This document shows, in pieces, positions 11,289 through 22,551 of a stretch of 64,000 nt of DNA. The DNA lies in assembly GCA_033439685.1 (NCBI GenBank), contig JAUEDM010000008.1:868001-932000 (forward strand), written 5' to 3'. The stretch comes from Apodospora peruviana (lineage: Eukaryota; Ascomycota; Sordariomycetes; Sordariales; Lasiosphaeriaceae). The stretch's first letter is position 1. Each line of letters opens with the position of its first letter. The notes below the pieces were generated by a model, which worked only from the letters and a program-made list of their open reading frames with translations, ran no database searches and was not told where the DNA came from. A program made the translations under genes and the position numbers.

Positions 11289-11975
11289 TCGCTAGGTCTA
11301 ACGATAGACGTATCGCGAAAAGCTGCAACACAAAGTGGTAAAAGGTTTCGGGTTCTTGTTCGAGAAGAAGGGGAAGCAGAATGCCAAGTCTAGGCGACAG
11401 TGACAGACGCGCGCTGAGCAAATGAATGAGTCCGACAGACAAAAGGGAATAATAATGCAGAAAGCGCTCTGTGACAAAAGCAACTGAGCGGAGAATCGAA
11501 AAAGGGAGAGCTGTACTTCTCTGGCGATGAAATCACGAATAGTGAGTGGTCGGACATGCGTCAATATAAGACGTCCAGACAAAACATCCAGCTTGCATCC
11601 GCAGTCAGTTCCACTGCCGACCGCGCTGGCGGGAAGCTGACAGTGAGTCTTTCGCCGCTGCACCAAACAGTGAATGTGTCATGGCCGAGAAAGACGAACC
11701 GTCCCCACAAGATGGAAATCCCCGCCATTCAAGCCACACATTGAGACCCCTTATGCGCCACAATCTCCCCCGCCATTTGCTTTGCCCTGGCACCAGCCCC
11801 ACAGAAGCGAAAAAAGAACGAAAAATCCACCAAATATTCCAAAGCGGGAAAAAACAGTATCCCGAAAACACATCCAAAGTCAACAACCAGCAAACAACTT
11901 TACCTTCATCACTTTACCGAAACGTAACCAACCGTTCGAGTCGTGAAGGTAGCATCAGCAACCAAACCAGCCAAA
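11289..11975. promoter_or_regulatory. Bidirectional promoter region (Cue3-like / uS10)
   Basis: About 690 bp between a translation-quality-control gene and a ribosomal protein gene transcribed divergently. AC-rich, unstructured sequence before the uS10 start is typical of fungal 5' leaders. No specific operator can be proved. Confidence 0.4.
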
Positions 11976-12383
11976 ATGTCTTCGTACAACAAGGAAAAGG
12001 ACTTTGGCGAGGCGCCCAAGGTGCACAAGATCCGCATCACCCTCACCTCGCGCAAGGTCGCCGCGCTCGAGAAGGTCTGCGCCGAGCTCATCGAGCGTAA
12101 GTTTTTCTGCTTCCCTCAAATAGGCGACGACTGATCGTGATGGCGACAAAAAGGTGCCAAGAGCAAGTCCCTCCGCGCCAAGGGCCCCGTCCGTCTGCCC
12201 ACCAAGATCCTCAAGGTCACCACCCGCAAGACCCCCTGCGGTGAGGGCTCCAAGACCTGGGACACGTACGAGATGCGCATCCACAAGCGCCTGATCGACC
12301 TTACCGCGCCGACCGAGATCGTCAAGCAGATCATCATCAACATTGAAGCTGGTGTCGAGGTCGAGGTCACGATTGCTGCTTGA
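11976..12383 (+). CDS. RPS20: 40S ribosomal protein uS10 (Rps20)
   Basis: 116 aa from two exons (11976-12096, 12154-12383) with a 57-nt intron starting GTAAGT. The protein runs MSSYNKEKDFGEAPKVHKIRI ... TYEMRIHKRLIDL ... GVEVEVTIAA, the complete eukaryotic uS10 signature, including the KGPVRLPTK loop and the RKTPCGEGSKTWD segment. It sits in the head of the small ribosomal subunit. The length equals that of other fungal Rps20 proteins. An intron early in the coding region is common in ribosomal protein genes. Very high confidence. Confidence 0.98.
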
Positions 12384-13029
12384 GCAGCTGGCTGGATGGA
12401 TTCTTTTTATGAAGGAAAACAAGGAGGCTGGTGCTGGTGCTGTACTGAGAGGAAATGAAGGGGGAAAGGAAACGATCCCTTTTTACTCCTTTGTTTGGGG
12501 ACAGCGAGGGAGCCGGACGGGACGACAAGAGACCTTGTCGATCCTTGTTCCCTCGTCCCAAGGATCAGATAGCCAGTTAGTAGTTATGTGGAAAACGACG
12601 ATGACTGGCTGCCTTCCCCAATCTGGACCGAAGTTTAAAAAATCTGCAGTTCTTTGTCTGTTGGATGTTGTGGTGGGTACTCTGTGGATTTGATGTTGTC
12701 GCTGTCGTTGTGGTAATGTTGGATGGGTTTACATGTGAGCGAGATGACTACAACAAGATGAAAATTTGTACACGCGAGTTTCGCGACGAAATAATGAACT
12801 AAGGTAGTGCCTGGGTAGGTATCTCTATACATGGCACACGCAGGTTGTCTAAGCAGCTGTCGGCTTGTATCAGTCGCTCTGACCGGACGACCCGGGCATT
12901 GACAGCCCCACAAGCATATTCAAGCTAGATTCGGCATATGGGTGGCACCCATGGTTTTGTTTGTTTTGGGCCGATGGGCGGCAGATCTTAGTTTTAGAAA
13001 ACACCATCATCATTGCCACCGTCGTTTCA
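12384..13029. other. Convergent intergenic region
   Basis: 3' flank of uS10 and of the carnitine-type dioxygenase gene. No gene recognised. The adjoining minisatellite begins at 13030. Confidence 0.4.
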
Positions 13030-13173
13030 GAGCTGGTGTTTCCTCCTGAGCTGGTGTTTCCTCCTGAGCTGGTGCTTCCTCCTGAGCTGGTGTTTCCTCC
13101 TAAGCTGATATTTCCTCCTGGGCTGATATTTCCTCCTCAGCTGGTGTCGCCTCCTGAGCTGGTGTCTCCGGTG
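13030..13173. repeat. 18-bp minisatellite, eight units, straddling a stop codon
   Basis: Units of the form gagctggtgtttcctcct begin at 13030, 13048, 13066, 13084, 13102, 13120, 13138 and 13156. On the minus strand each encodes six residues such as QEEISA or QEETPA. The stop codon of the dioxygenase gene (13102-13100) lies inside the array, at a point where CAG has become TAG. Confidence 0.9.
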
Positions 13174-14770
13174 TCACCATGGGTTTGGAATAATAAAGAT
13201 CCATTACCTGCACAAACTCGTTACGTGCAGCTTTAATTCTGGCCGCACGGACGTCTATGCGGAGCCACTCGTCGTCTGCCACATCGACCGGTTGGCGCTG
13301 AACCCTTTCTAGCTTAGCCCGATAGACCTGGTCTGAGATGTAGGCGCCCTTGAGCCAGCGGTCACCGCCGTGCTCCCCTTTGAACTGGCGCCGGCCGTGG
13401 TGGACGCGCCAATTGTCGAAGATGACGCATTCGCCCGGCTTGAGCTTGACCTCAATCATGTTCTTCTCAGCTGAGATGATGCCCTGGAAGCTCCTCGCCG
13501 CCCGCTTCCAGTCCATGAGTCCTTTTGAACCGGACTGGCCATTCGGCAGGAAAGGGGCCTGGAACGGCGGCGCCCAATGTGTCGCCTCTATCAGGTGATA
13601 TTCCTCCCGTATTACGGGGTGGACCTGCTCATAGAAGTGCGGGTGCTTGTTGTAGTGGAAGCGCACCATAGGTTTCTTTAGTAAGCCCCAGAAGTCTGCA
13701 TTGGCCGCCTTCAACTCGTAAGCGGCGCGGACGCCGTCACTGAAGAGTGACTCGCCTCCCTCGCAGCTGTTTTTGAGGCAGTGCAGCAGCTGCAGGCGTG
13801 GGATCGGGACGTGGTACATGAGATCCTGGTGCAAGCCCAGGAACTCGTTGGTGTAGGCTACGTTCTCGGCTTGAGGTTTGGATCTGACGTCCCAGGTGAA
13901 GCCGTAAAAGGTGTGCTGGAGATTCCCAATCTTGTTCGCGACAAGCTCGACCTGGTCCTCGGCCTCGGGCACATCGGTGACAAAGATCATGCCTGTCCGG
14001 GCCAGCCCAAGAAAGGCTTTCCGAAAGGCCTCGCCGCCGGAGACCCAGTCTTGATAAGAAATCCGGCACAGGCCCTCGTCGAGCAGGGATTGGTAGCGCT
14101 CTCGGTTCCACATTATTCGCTCGGTCGGAAGGCGGTGCGGCGAGTCTTCAAGTTGGCGGTATGTCGCCCACTTGATGATCTCTTCATACTTGAAGATGGA
14201 CGTGTGTTCCACATCCTTGCCCTGCGCGGGATCGAATACCATGTCGGCCCAAGTGACCTCGATGGAGCCATTGTCGGCTATGCGAGCGCGCGAGACAGGC
14301 GGGTTAGTGGGTAGATCGGTTGTCGAAAAGTTCTTCTGGCCCGAATGCGGGTTAACGCACAACGGGCACTGACACGAGTCCCGCAGCCAGAGCAGGCCGA
14401 CGTATGTGGCTCCGTGACCGTCTATTACAATACGCAGGGCACCCGGACCAGAGCCAGGCACGGTGACGTCGAGGATCTTGGGTTTGTCGTGGTGGGAGTC
14501 TACCGCCTCGCCGGAGTTTCCTGCCTCGCCATTGAGCTGCCGCTGCTTGGAAAGATAATTCTGCCACGTTGCCTCTGTAAGAAACCATTTGCGGGCCGCT
14601 TTGGCCTCCTGCCTTTTTGTGTGGGAGGGGTGGTATTTTATTTGTTTGCCGGGGGGTTGCGAATAACATCGTCGGGGGGTCAGGGCGCCGGCCAATATCG
14701 GGGAAGCTACCGAGGTGGTTGAAGCTCGAAAAAGCTCCCTTGCGGCAGGGACGCGAGACGGTCGAAACAT
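13100..14770 (-). CDS. Gamma-butyrobetaine dioxygenase-like (carnitine synthesis) enzyme
   Basis: 556 aa if translation starts at ATG 14770, which gives an arginine-rich mitochondrial presequence (MFRPSRVPAARELF...PRRCYSQ); the frame is also open upstream to 14926. The N-terminal GBBH-like domain has the zinc-site pattern CQCPLC...H. The TauD-type Fe(II)/2-oxoglutarate domain follows, with HxD (His314, Asp316) in LGLHQDLM and a distal His in WRVHHGRRQ near 458. The CxC spacing favours gamma-butyrobetaine dioxygenase, the last step of carnitine synthesis, over trimethyllysine dioxygenase, but the latter is the alternative. The acidic C-terminal tail comes from the 18-bp repeats and ends at a stop within them. 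Single exon. Confidence 0.85.
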   Translation of the reverse strand: MFRPSRVPAARELFRASTTSVASPILAGALTPRRCYSQPPGKQIKYHPSHTKRQEAKAARKWFLTEATWQNYLSKQRQLNGEAGNSGEAVDSHHDKPKILDVTVPGSGPGALRIVIDGHGATYVGLLWLRDSCQCPLCVNPHSGQKNFSTTDLPTNPPVSRARIADNGSIEVTWADMVFDPAQGKDVEHTSIFKYEEIIKWATYRQLEDSPHRLPTERIMWNRERYQSLLDEGLCRISYQDWVSGGEAFRKAFLGLARTGMIFVTDVPEAEDQVELVANKIGNLQHTFYGFTWDVRSKPQAENVAYTNEFLGLHQDLMYHVPIPRLQLLHCLKNSCEGGESLFSDGVRAAYELKAANADFWGLLKKPMVRFHYNKHPHFYEQVHPVIREEYHLIEATHWAPPFQAPFLPNGQSGSKGLMDWKRAARSFQGIISAEKNMIEVKLKPGECVIFDNWRVHHGRRQFKGEHGGDRWLKGAYISDQVYRAKLERVQRQPVDVADDEWLRIDVRAARIKAARNEFVQVMDLYYSKPMVTPETPAQEATPAEEEISAQEEISA

Positions 14771-15972
14771 GTTTGTACGTCGAGACTCGAGAGGTCGCAC
14801 ACAGATTAGGGAGGGGGGGAAGTTGATACAGGATCGAGCAGCGATGCAGTCGACCTGTCGTCGTGGATGGGGAGGCAATTCCCGGGCAGAGAGGAAGGGA
14901 TTGCCGATGAACTCAGCTTCGAACAAGGGGGGTAGCTAGTTGGGGCTGAACGACAGACGCGTCGGGTGCGGGGTTCAAGATCGGATGAACCGATGATCAG
15001 ACACGTTATGGGCCGATTGGCCCTCTACAGCCCCACCAACAGGTACTCTGAAGTCTCTGATTGGTCAAGGTACATACTTAGGTACCTACTAAGATACTTA
15101 TTTACATCTGACGAGACGTCTTGTTTGCTTTTTCGAAAGTCCGGATTGATAAACGATTATCAATTAAGTTGTTACAACTACCTACGTTTTTACAAGTTAG
15201 GGAGAAGGGGAAGTAAAAGACTTATCAAGTCATTCCCTAGTCCGTACGGAGTACACTCAGGTAGTCTACCTTATGATTGGCCCGCTGCACTCATAAATTC
15301 ACCATATTTGTTCTCTCCTGTTCAACTTCTGCCCCAAGCGTTTGTCTAAATGGCTACATGTCGATCGGCGTCGTATCCATTTGTGCATACTTGATTACAC
15401 TAAGAACAGATCCTAAAAGGGTTTCCTGTTTCCAAACTCGACTGTCGCATTCGAGCAAGTCAACAAACCATCTGTAGTACTCTGATTGAAATCCCTCGAA
15501 TCGGGCATGTCGAAACCGGTCTTTCTAGAACTTTGAATATGTCCATAAAGCTACTATCTAAAGTACCTACCCGTGCAGGCCGTACAATTTTACCGAGCGC
15601 AATATCCCAAGCCGAGGCAGATGTCCGGTCCATGCTACGTTCTGCGGGCGACAGGGCTCCAAATTAGCCGCGAGCTATAAGAAGCTGGAATCTTGACTGG
15701 TGGAATCTCTACTTCCCAAGTGGTATTTATCTTGTACAGAAACATATCCAATGACCCCAATACCTTGCAATATAGATATCTCCCCGCATTATCACGGCTC
15801 CTCAATATCGAAACAGATATAGAGTAGTAATCTGCAAAAAGAGCCCTCCCGCTCATAAGTTATATAATAACTATTCCGCGGGAGCGTTCCTCTTTTCCTG
15901 TCTCTTGCTGCTTTCCCCTGTCTCTCTCACAGCGGTTCCAATCGATCCAGCTAGGTAACTCCAGTCAGCACA
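14771..15972. other. Divergent intergenic region
   Basis: Between the dioxygenase start and the GH5 gene. It holds the palindromic ccgtacgg within tccgtacggagtac (~15241) and taggtacctac motifs (~15079), short motifs that recur in several gaps of this window. No gene recognised. Confidence 0.4.
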
Positions 15973-17343
15973 ATGAAGCTCAGCTTCACCGGCGTCTTGA
16001 CTGCCCTCGCCAGCCTCGGTAGCATCACCACCACCACAAAGGCCTCGATCATTGACAACAGAAAAAATGAAGATCTCGTGAAGCGCGTGGCCGCGGCCGG
16101 TTGGCCCAACGGCCCGCTCGTGACGTCGGGACGTTATGTCCTCGACACGACCGGCACCAACATCACGTACGCGGGCACCAACTGGCCGGGGGCGGCGGAC
16201 GTCATGATCCCCGAAGGGCTGCAGTACCAGTCCATCCAGACGATCGTGTCCAAGATCAAGAGCCTGGGCATGAACGCGATCCGCCTGACGTTCGCGATCC
16301 AGATGATCGACGAGATTTACGCGAATGGCGGCAAGGACGTGACGCTGCAAAGGGCGTTTGTGCAGGCCTTGGGCCAGGCGAACGGGACGAGGGTGCTGAA
16401 CCAGGTTCTGGCAAAAAACCCTGGTTTCAGTGCGTCAACTACCAGAGTTGAGGTATTTGACGCCGTCGCAGCGGAATGCTTTAAGCAGCAGATCTATGTC
16501 CATCTCGACAACCACATCTCCAAAGGCATGTGGTGCTGCGGAACCGGCGACGGCAACAGCTGGTGGGGAGATACGTACTTTTCCTCGGCGAACTGGACTC
16601 GAGGTCTGGCTTACATGGCGGAACACGCAAGTCCAAACCTTCTCCTTGACCATCAGATCCACCACTCTAATCATATATGACACAAATAGGCAAAATCCTG
16701 GCCCGCATTCACCTCCATCGGCCTGCGCAATGAACCACGCGAACCGACAAGCAACGCGCAGCTCAGCAGGAGCACCTACAACTGGCAGACCTGGTACACG
16801 TACATGAAGCAAGGAGCCGCAGCGGTGCACGCAGCCAACCCGGACACGCTCATTTTCTTGTCAGGTATGAACTACGACACGACCTTGACCCCTGTGGTCC
16901 GCGGAACCGCCTTAACACCGGGCAGCGGCAAGTTTTCGCTTGACGATTTCCCGGGTTACGCCAACAAGCTGGTGCTCGAGCTGCACAACTACGAGAACAG
17001 CGCCAGCAATTGTAATAGTCTGCAGAGTAATCTGCGCAACAACGGGTTCGAGGCCATGAGTGCCAGCGCGGTGAACAAGTTTCCCGTCATGTTGACCGAG
17101 TTTGGGTTCCAGATGGACGCGAGCGAGTGGAAGAAGGTGTACGCGACCTGTCTGGCTAGTTTCGTGGCCAAGGAAAAAGCTGGTTGGTTTATCTGGGTGG
17201 TGGCGGGGAGCTACTACATCAGGTCTGGGATTCAGGACTATGATGAGGGCTGGGGCTTGTTTAATCGTGACTGGAGCGCGTGGAGGAGCCCGAGTTATAT
17301 CAACGGGGCGTTATTGACCATGGTTAAGGATACGTTGAAGTAA
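15973..17343 (+). CDS. Secreted GH5 family glycoside hydrolase
   Basis: 435 aa from two exons (15973-16626, 16690-17343). A signal peptide (~24 aa) and a possible dibasic KR site (near 37) precede the catalytic barrel. GH5 landmarks are GTNWPG near the start, GMNAIRLTF, HLDNH, RNEP with the acid/base Glu233, LHNYE, and TEFGF with the nucleophile Glu355. The intron cannot be GT-AG in frame. The only phase-0 solution is a GC-AG intron (donor GCAAGT at 16627, acceptor AATAG at 16689), which joins YMAEH to AKSWPAFTSIGLRNEP. It should act on an extracellular beta-glycan; the exact substrate and subfamily are not clear. Confidence 0.88.
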
Positions 17344-17451
17344 ATTGAGAAGTAAGGATGGGTTGAGAATAATTAGACTAGCCTGTCTTGAGGTCCTGAG
17401 TGTACTGGAGTATGACCATATGAATCTACCAAAGTTTTGATATCTGATGAA

Positions 17452-19409
17452 TTACTCGGGAATCGTGTGCTCCCCCGCCGGCACTCCCGCCCTCCACTGA
17501 TACGTCGAAGCGACGTGCTCCTCGATGGGGTGCTTCTGGCCAGGTTTACCGTAAAAGTTCTCGCGGTACGTCCCGCTGGGGGCGGCATAGTCATCCCAGA
17601 AGAGACCGCGTCTGCGAAGCTCGGGGAGGAGCAGCTCGATAATGTCCTTGAAGGACTGCGGGAACAGTGCGTAGGCCTAGATATATCAAGAGTTAGCAAT
17701 GCCTCAATCACCCGCATCATCAGTCATCGATGGGGGCAGCCGGCGTACAAAGTTAAATCCGTCAACATCCGCCTCCTCGATCCAAGCTTCCAGTCCATTG
17801 GCCACTTGCGATGCCGTCCCGACAAAGACGGGCCCGTTGCCACCGATGCTGACATGTTCCGCAACAGTATGCTTGGTCCATTTCGAGTTGGCCGGCGAGA
17901 AGCGAGCGTATGCCTCCACCGTCGATCTGTTTGCCCATTAGTATGCGCATCCCAACCAGCCTGCTTGTCATATAAACGACACAAAACAACAGGAAGGAGA
18001 AGAAAAACTAACCGAACAGCATTGCTCTCAACCTGTCTCAACTCCTCCTCATCCCCATACAAATTCAGATCCATCCCCGTCCACCCACCAAACAGAGCCA
18101 GCGCGCCCTCAGTTGAAGCGTACTGCCTGAAATCCTTGAGTTTTGCAAGGGCCTCCTCTTCGGTCCTCCCCAAAATCGGCGTCGCGAGCGCCAGCACCTT
18201 GATCTTGCTCGGATCCCGTCCGAACTGGTCCCGCGCCAACTGTCTAACTTCGGCGATACTTTTTGCGCACACGGCCGCGGCGTGGGCCGACACGAAAATG
18301 GCTTCGGCGTGCTGCGCGGCAAATACCTTACCTGCGCGGGAGGTGCCCGCCTGCAGGAGTAACGGCGTGCGCTGCGGGCTGGGGTGGACGATCATGGGGC
18401 CCGGAACGTCGAAGAATTTGCCTTTATGACCAATCTCGCGGACTAGTTCCGGTGAGGTGTAGATTCCTTTGCTGCGATCAAGCTGGACGGCGTCGTCGCG
18501 CCAGGAGGACTGGAAGAGTTTGTACATTACTCGCATGTATTCCTCTGCTTGGGCGTAGCGGTCGTCGTGCTATTTTGAGGGGGAAGTCAGGGGGGCTGTG
18601 TTTTGAGAAAAGGGGCTTATGGAATAATAGGGGACGCACAGCGGCTTGTTCTTTTTGGCCCATGTTTCTTGCGGCGGAGTCGAGGTAGCTTGTTACGATC
18701 TTTTTTCAGTGATTAGTTGGTGGTGCGACTGTCATTGGTATCTTCAGTGTAGTGGACAAACATACATTCCACCCGAGTCTTTATATCGACGGGCCGTTGG
18801 TCAGCATCCGTCTGTGTATAAGGTACTTGGGTTCTGTTAGGGTGAGAGCCTACCTTCCCTTGGTGAGATGGTCCACCGTCGCGAGTCTGCGCGCGAGGTG
18901 ATACGGCTGCTCGTACGTGGTCGACACCGTGACGCCGAACCCGATGCTCCTTGTGGCGGCAGCCATGGCTGGGATGACGGCGAGCGGTTCGGTCACGGGC
19001 CACTGGGCTCCCGCGATGATGGCGGATTCGAGACCTTTCTTGTAGACGTCATAGCCACCTATAATATTATTGCGTTAGGATTGACCTGGTGGTTTATGTT
19101 CCAGTGATTCTGAAAAGGAGACATGGACTGACCGAGCACATCGGCAATAAAAATGCCGTGGAACTTGGCCTCTTCCAACAGCTTGGCTAGTTCAACCCAG
19201 TGCTCGACTTCATCAAAGCGGTGGGATTGGTCTTCCGGGTGTCGCCATAGTCCAGGCGACTGGTGGCCGCTACCTGTTATTGAGGGTTTGTATATATTAG
19301 TCTGTGTATGAGGTAGTGCTTCCTTTCGGACTGCTGGCTTACACATCATAACAAACGCATTGATGATGAGGCTCTTCTTGGGCTTGGCTTGGGTGTCTTG
19401 AGTCGCCAT
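17452..19409 (-). CDS. LLM-class flavin monooxygenase (NtaA/DszA type), eight exons
   Basis: 481 aa. Exons: 19409-19343, 19273-19133, 19058-18854, 18778-18766, 18699-18640, 18569-18013, 17926-17749, 17676-17452. The protein follows the nitrilotriacetate/dibenzothiophene-sulfone/dimethylsulfide monooxygenase pattern: NAFVMMCSGHQSPGLWRHP, FIADVLGGYDVY, AAQWPVTEP-type segment, VDHLTKGRLGWNIVTSYLDSAARN, HDDRY, QAGTSRAG, DGFNF. Such FMN-dependent two-component enzymes need a separate flavin reductase. The fourth exon is only 13 nt and encodes part of the core GR-LGWN motif; without it the motif is lost. The gene is convergent with GH5. A second family member is at 44534. Confidence 0.88.
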
Positions 19410-20251
19410 ATTGCCCGAGGTGTTTATTTGTGCTTTGTTGTGATGATGGTCTTTGTTACCACCAATATTTGTCTTTTATGTTGTCGAGCTTGGTAAGACA
19501 AATCTGATCGCGGATTTATCTCATGTAAGTAAGATCTGTCTATGCTACAAAAGCTACTTGCAAGTGCGTTGGCATCTTATTCATAATTCCTACCAATTCA
19601 GTTACTGATAAGTACTATATCCGGCACGACGTTGCCGATCAAACCATTCCTCTTCCGTAAACTGAGGTGGTGCGCCGGACCGGACCGTGTGCTTGTCTAA
19701 GGGAGTCGAGTTGTCAATTGCGTGATTGATGTGGGGATGGTGCTCATCAAACGCCATTCCCGCCAAGTGCGTAGCCCTTCCTAACGGCCAACCGATGCGG
19801 AGTCTGAAGGCACCCGGGAGACTGGATAATAGCGAAACGACGGGAGGACAGATCCAATTCTCATGTGTCTGTTGTGACAATGTAGCTCGACTGGGAATAG
19901 TATGGGCCAAGGTGCAGCATTTGTGGTTCGAAGGAGGCAGTTAAGGAGCGGCCTTACACTTAGGGTTCTTTCTTCCCAGAGAGTGGCTCCTGGGTTCGTT
20001 TAACGCCAGCTGGATGAGTCGAGTTGGCCGTCGATGGCGCAATCGAGATCCGATTTGTCAGTGGGGACCAGACTCCTCAAGGGCACTGAGGGAAGATAGC
20101 GCGTAGCGGCTGATACATCGGGATTGATGCCGATCTCTAATTGCCTCTCGGTGTCTATTAAGGAATTAGTTGAAGTATCATCTATCTGGTCTCAACTTTC
20201 CAAGCTCCTTACCAATCTTCTGCCAGTTTCGCAGACCTATTCTACTACACA
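19410..20251. other. Divergent intergenic region
   Basis: Between the LLM gene and the MDR gene. A 102-codon minus ORF (19910-19602) ends in a protein-like QFTEEEWFDRQRRAGYSTYQ but no family is recognised; it could be a relic. Otherwise promoter sequence. Confidence 0.35.
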
Positions 20252-21776
20252 ATGCCTTCCTTCTTTCGTCGCATGTCCTTTCCTAGACCGCGGAAAGCGC
20301 CGTCCAGCGTGGATGAGCGACCGGTCGACGTGGAAGAGGAGCAGAACCAGGAGTTGGAAAAAACGCCCCTACCGACACCCGAGACGCAACGAGTGCTCTT
20401 GTTACACGCCGCTAGACAGCCATATCAACTGACAGAGAACTATCCTGTCCCGAAGCTGGAAGGTGAGCACGAGGTGCTTGTAAAGGCGCAGGCCATTGGA
20501 CTCAATCCAATTGATTGGAAGGCGCCGTAGGTCTCGTCCCCGAATCTATCATGCTTCCTGGGGGCCACTGACAACAAGCTAAAAGTGACTTCAACTTTGC
20601 CATACCCGAGCTACCCTATATCTCTGGCAGGGAGTGTGCGGGTGAGGTCGTACAAAAACCAAGCAATGCTTCCTCCCGGCTCACACCCCGTGATAGGGTA
20701 TGAAGCATCCCCCTGAGACAAGCTGGACAAATTTCTCATGCTAACCTTGATGCTGAAGGTCTTGGTCATATCAACAGACTACAGAGATCTCAGGAAAGCT
20801 GCATACCAAGAATATGTGGTGGCGTTTGACTACAATACGGTGCGGCTTCCGCCAAGTCTTTCCCCTGAAGAGGGTTCCACCCTGGGCGTGGCCTTCGTAG
20901 CAGCTGCACTCGCCCTTGGCGTGTGCATGGGAGTCGACTTCTCTGGAGTTCAAGGCGGACCCAACTTGTTCAGTCTCCTCAGAGACGTTGACCCGGACTC
21001 TCTCCCTGATGATGTCCGGAAGGAGTGTCTCGAAGGCATTCAGGAGCATGAGCGGGCCGCCGCAGGCGACTGGCTCGCTATCTGGGGTGGTAAGTCATCC
21101 CTCTCATCTCACCAACCTGTGATCATCCAAGTACTTCACTCACACATTAATAGGCTCGTCAACCTCGGCAAATCTCACCATCCAGCTGGCCAAGCTAGCC
21201 GGCCTCAAGACCATCGCAGTCGTCGACAAGGCGAAGCACGGGATACGGCTTGCCAACCACACCGTGATCCGAACAGATCTGCTAGTAGACAGCCACGACC
21301 CCCAGAGAGCGGTCGACATCATCCGCGGAAACCTGAACGGCAAACTCCGCTTCGGGATCGACACCAGAGGTCGGGACTCGGCCACCAGTCTCCTCCAGGC
21401 GCTTTCGCCGAGTAACCTGGCAGCTCGTTCCAGCAGCGCAGCAGCGGTGCTGGACGGTTCTCCGCCGCCGTCACCGCCCGCCACGCCGCATGACTCCACC
21501 CTGCTGTCGGCGCACTTGATCGGCTTAACCGGCTTGCCCAAGCAGACGCCGCCGGATGGCGCGCAGTTTCACACTGTGCCAATCAAGCTCTTCCATGAGG
21601 TACCGGCTATTGGGGATGCGTTGGTGAGGTGGCTCGAGAGGCTCTTGGAGAAGGGTCTCGTGTCTCCGCCCGAGATTATTGATGTTGAACACGGGTTGGA
21701 GAGTATTAACGGTGGTTTGGATAGAATGAGGAAGGGGGAGATTAGCGGTGGCAAGTTGGTTGTTAGAGTAGCATGA
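20252..21776 (+). CDS. Zinc-type alcohol dehydrogenase/enoyl reductase (MDR, ToxD-like)
   Basis: 446 aa from four exons: 20252-20526, 20586-20697, 20759-21089, 21154-21776, all in phase. After a ~45-residue hydrophilic extension, the GroES-like domain has EVLVKAQAIGLNPIDWKAPD and YISGRECAGEVV. The Rossmann part has DWLAIWGGSSTSANLTIQLAKLAGLKTIAV, where GGSSTSAN is the cofactor-binding glycine loop of the trans-enoyl reductase/ToxD subgroup. The end (VEHGLESINGGLDRMRKGEISGGKLVVRVA) is typical of the family. There is no structural-zinc cysteine cluster, in keeping with this NADPH-dependent subgroup. The N-terminal extension is unusual. A role with the divergent flavin monooxygenase is possible but unproven. 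Confidence 0.85.
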
Positions 21777-22551
21777 TTTGTTGGCTTTGGCGAGTCAAGG
21801 TACTACATCTAGGCATAGTCAGGGATGTACAAAATAAGCACATAAGAATGGATACATACATACCTACGTCTCATAACTTGATCATGTTTGAGTCGTGTAA
21901 TCTAGCTTCTTTGCAAATTGTCTTCCGATTTTAGCCGCTTCCGAGGTGTCTCATTAATGACTTTAATCCCACACCCACCCTGTAATGTTAGTGTGCCAGC
22001 CCCACTCTGTACTGGTGGTGTGCTAAAACGGTGTTGACTGATGATGTTAGGAGCAAACGGTGGCTTGAGCTAAACTGCTAGCTAAATTCTAACGGATCCA
22101 ATGGTCCGTGCGCTTCTAACAATCATATTCCTGTTGCCCCAAATATTAGCGCCGCTGTTTTTAGTTTCTGAAAAATAAACAAGAGGGACCGGTCCGGCAA
22201 GCGGCCCGCCAAAGGAAGCCTGGAAGAACTTCTTGTGCAATCAGGCTTTGCCAAAGAAGCTAGGGGTTCTGGAGCTGCAGCTCCATCAATTGGACACATT
22301 TACAACCACTCTCAATTATGTTCTTGGTTGATACACATGATATCTGACAACATCAACTTGCCGTATTTATTTATTATTATTCATACACCGCTGTGCCCTT
22401 GGGCGTGTCGGACCTTCAAACTATTTACTGTACAGGAAAACCGTGCCCTTACGGGTCGGGTGAAAAACCGGTACCAACAATTGAGAAAACACATCAGTGA
22501 CTGAACCTGTAAATACAAAAGAAGACCTCCTGGCCTTCGATGGAGGGGGTT
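21777..22551. other. Left border of accessory island
   Basis: 3' flank of the MDR gene, then the ~110-bp repeat at 22013-22122 and AT-rich sequence up to the LINE remnant. No gene. Confidence 0.5.
22013..22122 (-). repeat. Left copy of a ~110-bp repeat, inverted relative to 34450-34556
   Basis: The reverse complement of this stretch aligns along its length with 34450-34556: both run ttgttagaa..cacggacca..ggtccgtta, then tttagc..agtttagctc, accgtttgctc, taacatc and cacaccacca. Small indels and substitutions show that the copies are old. The match is strong enough to exclude chance. It may be the end of a DNA transposon, a MITE or a solo LTR fragment. Confidence 0.8.

Noticed and set aside
12961..13236. 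Plus-strand ORF with ELVFPP repeats.
   Set aside because: It is the antisense reading of the dioxygenase-tail minisatellite.
14771..14926. In-frame upstream extension of the carnitine-type dioxygenase (start at 14926).
   Set aside because: The internal Met at 14770 gives a standard mitochondrial presequence; the extra 52 residues look like translated leader.
19602..19910. 102-codon minus-strand ORF.
   Set aside because: Only the last ~20 residues look protein-like; no family and no supporting splice structure, so left as a possible relic.
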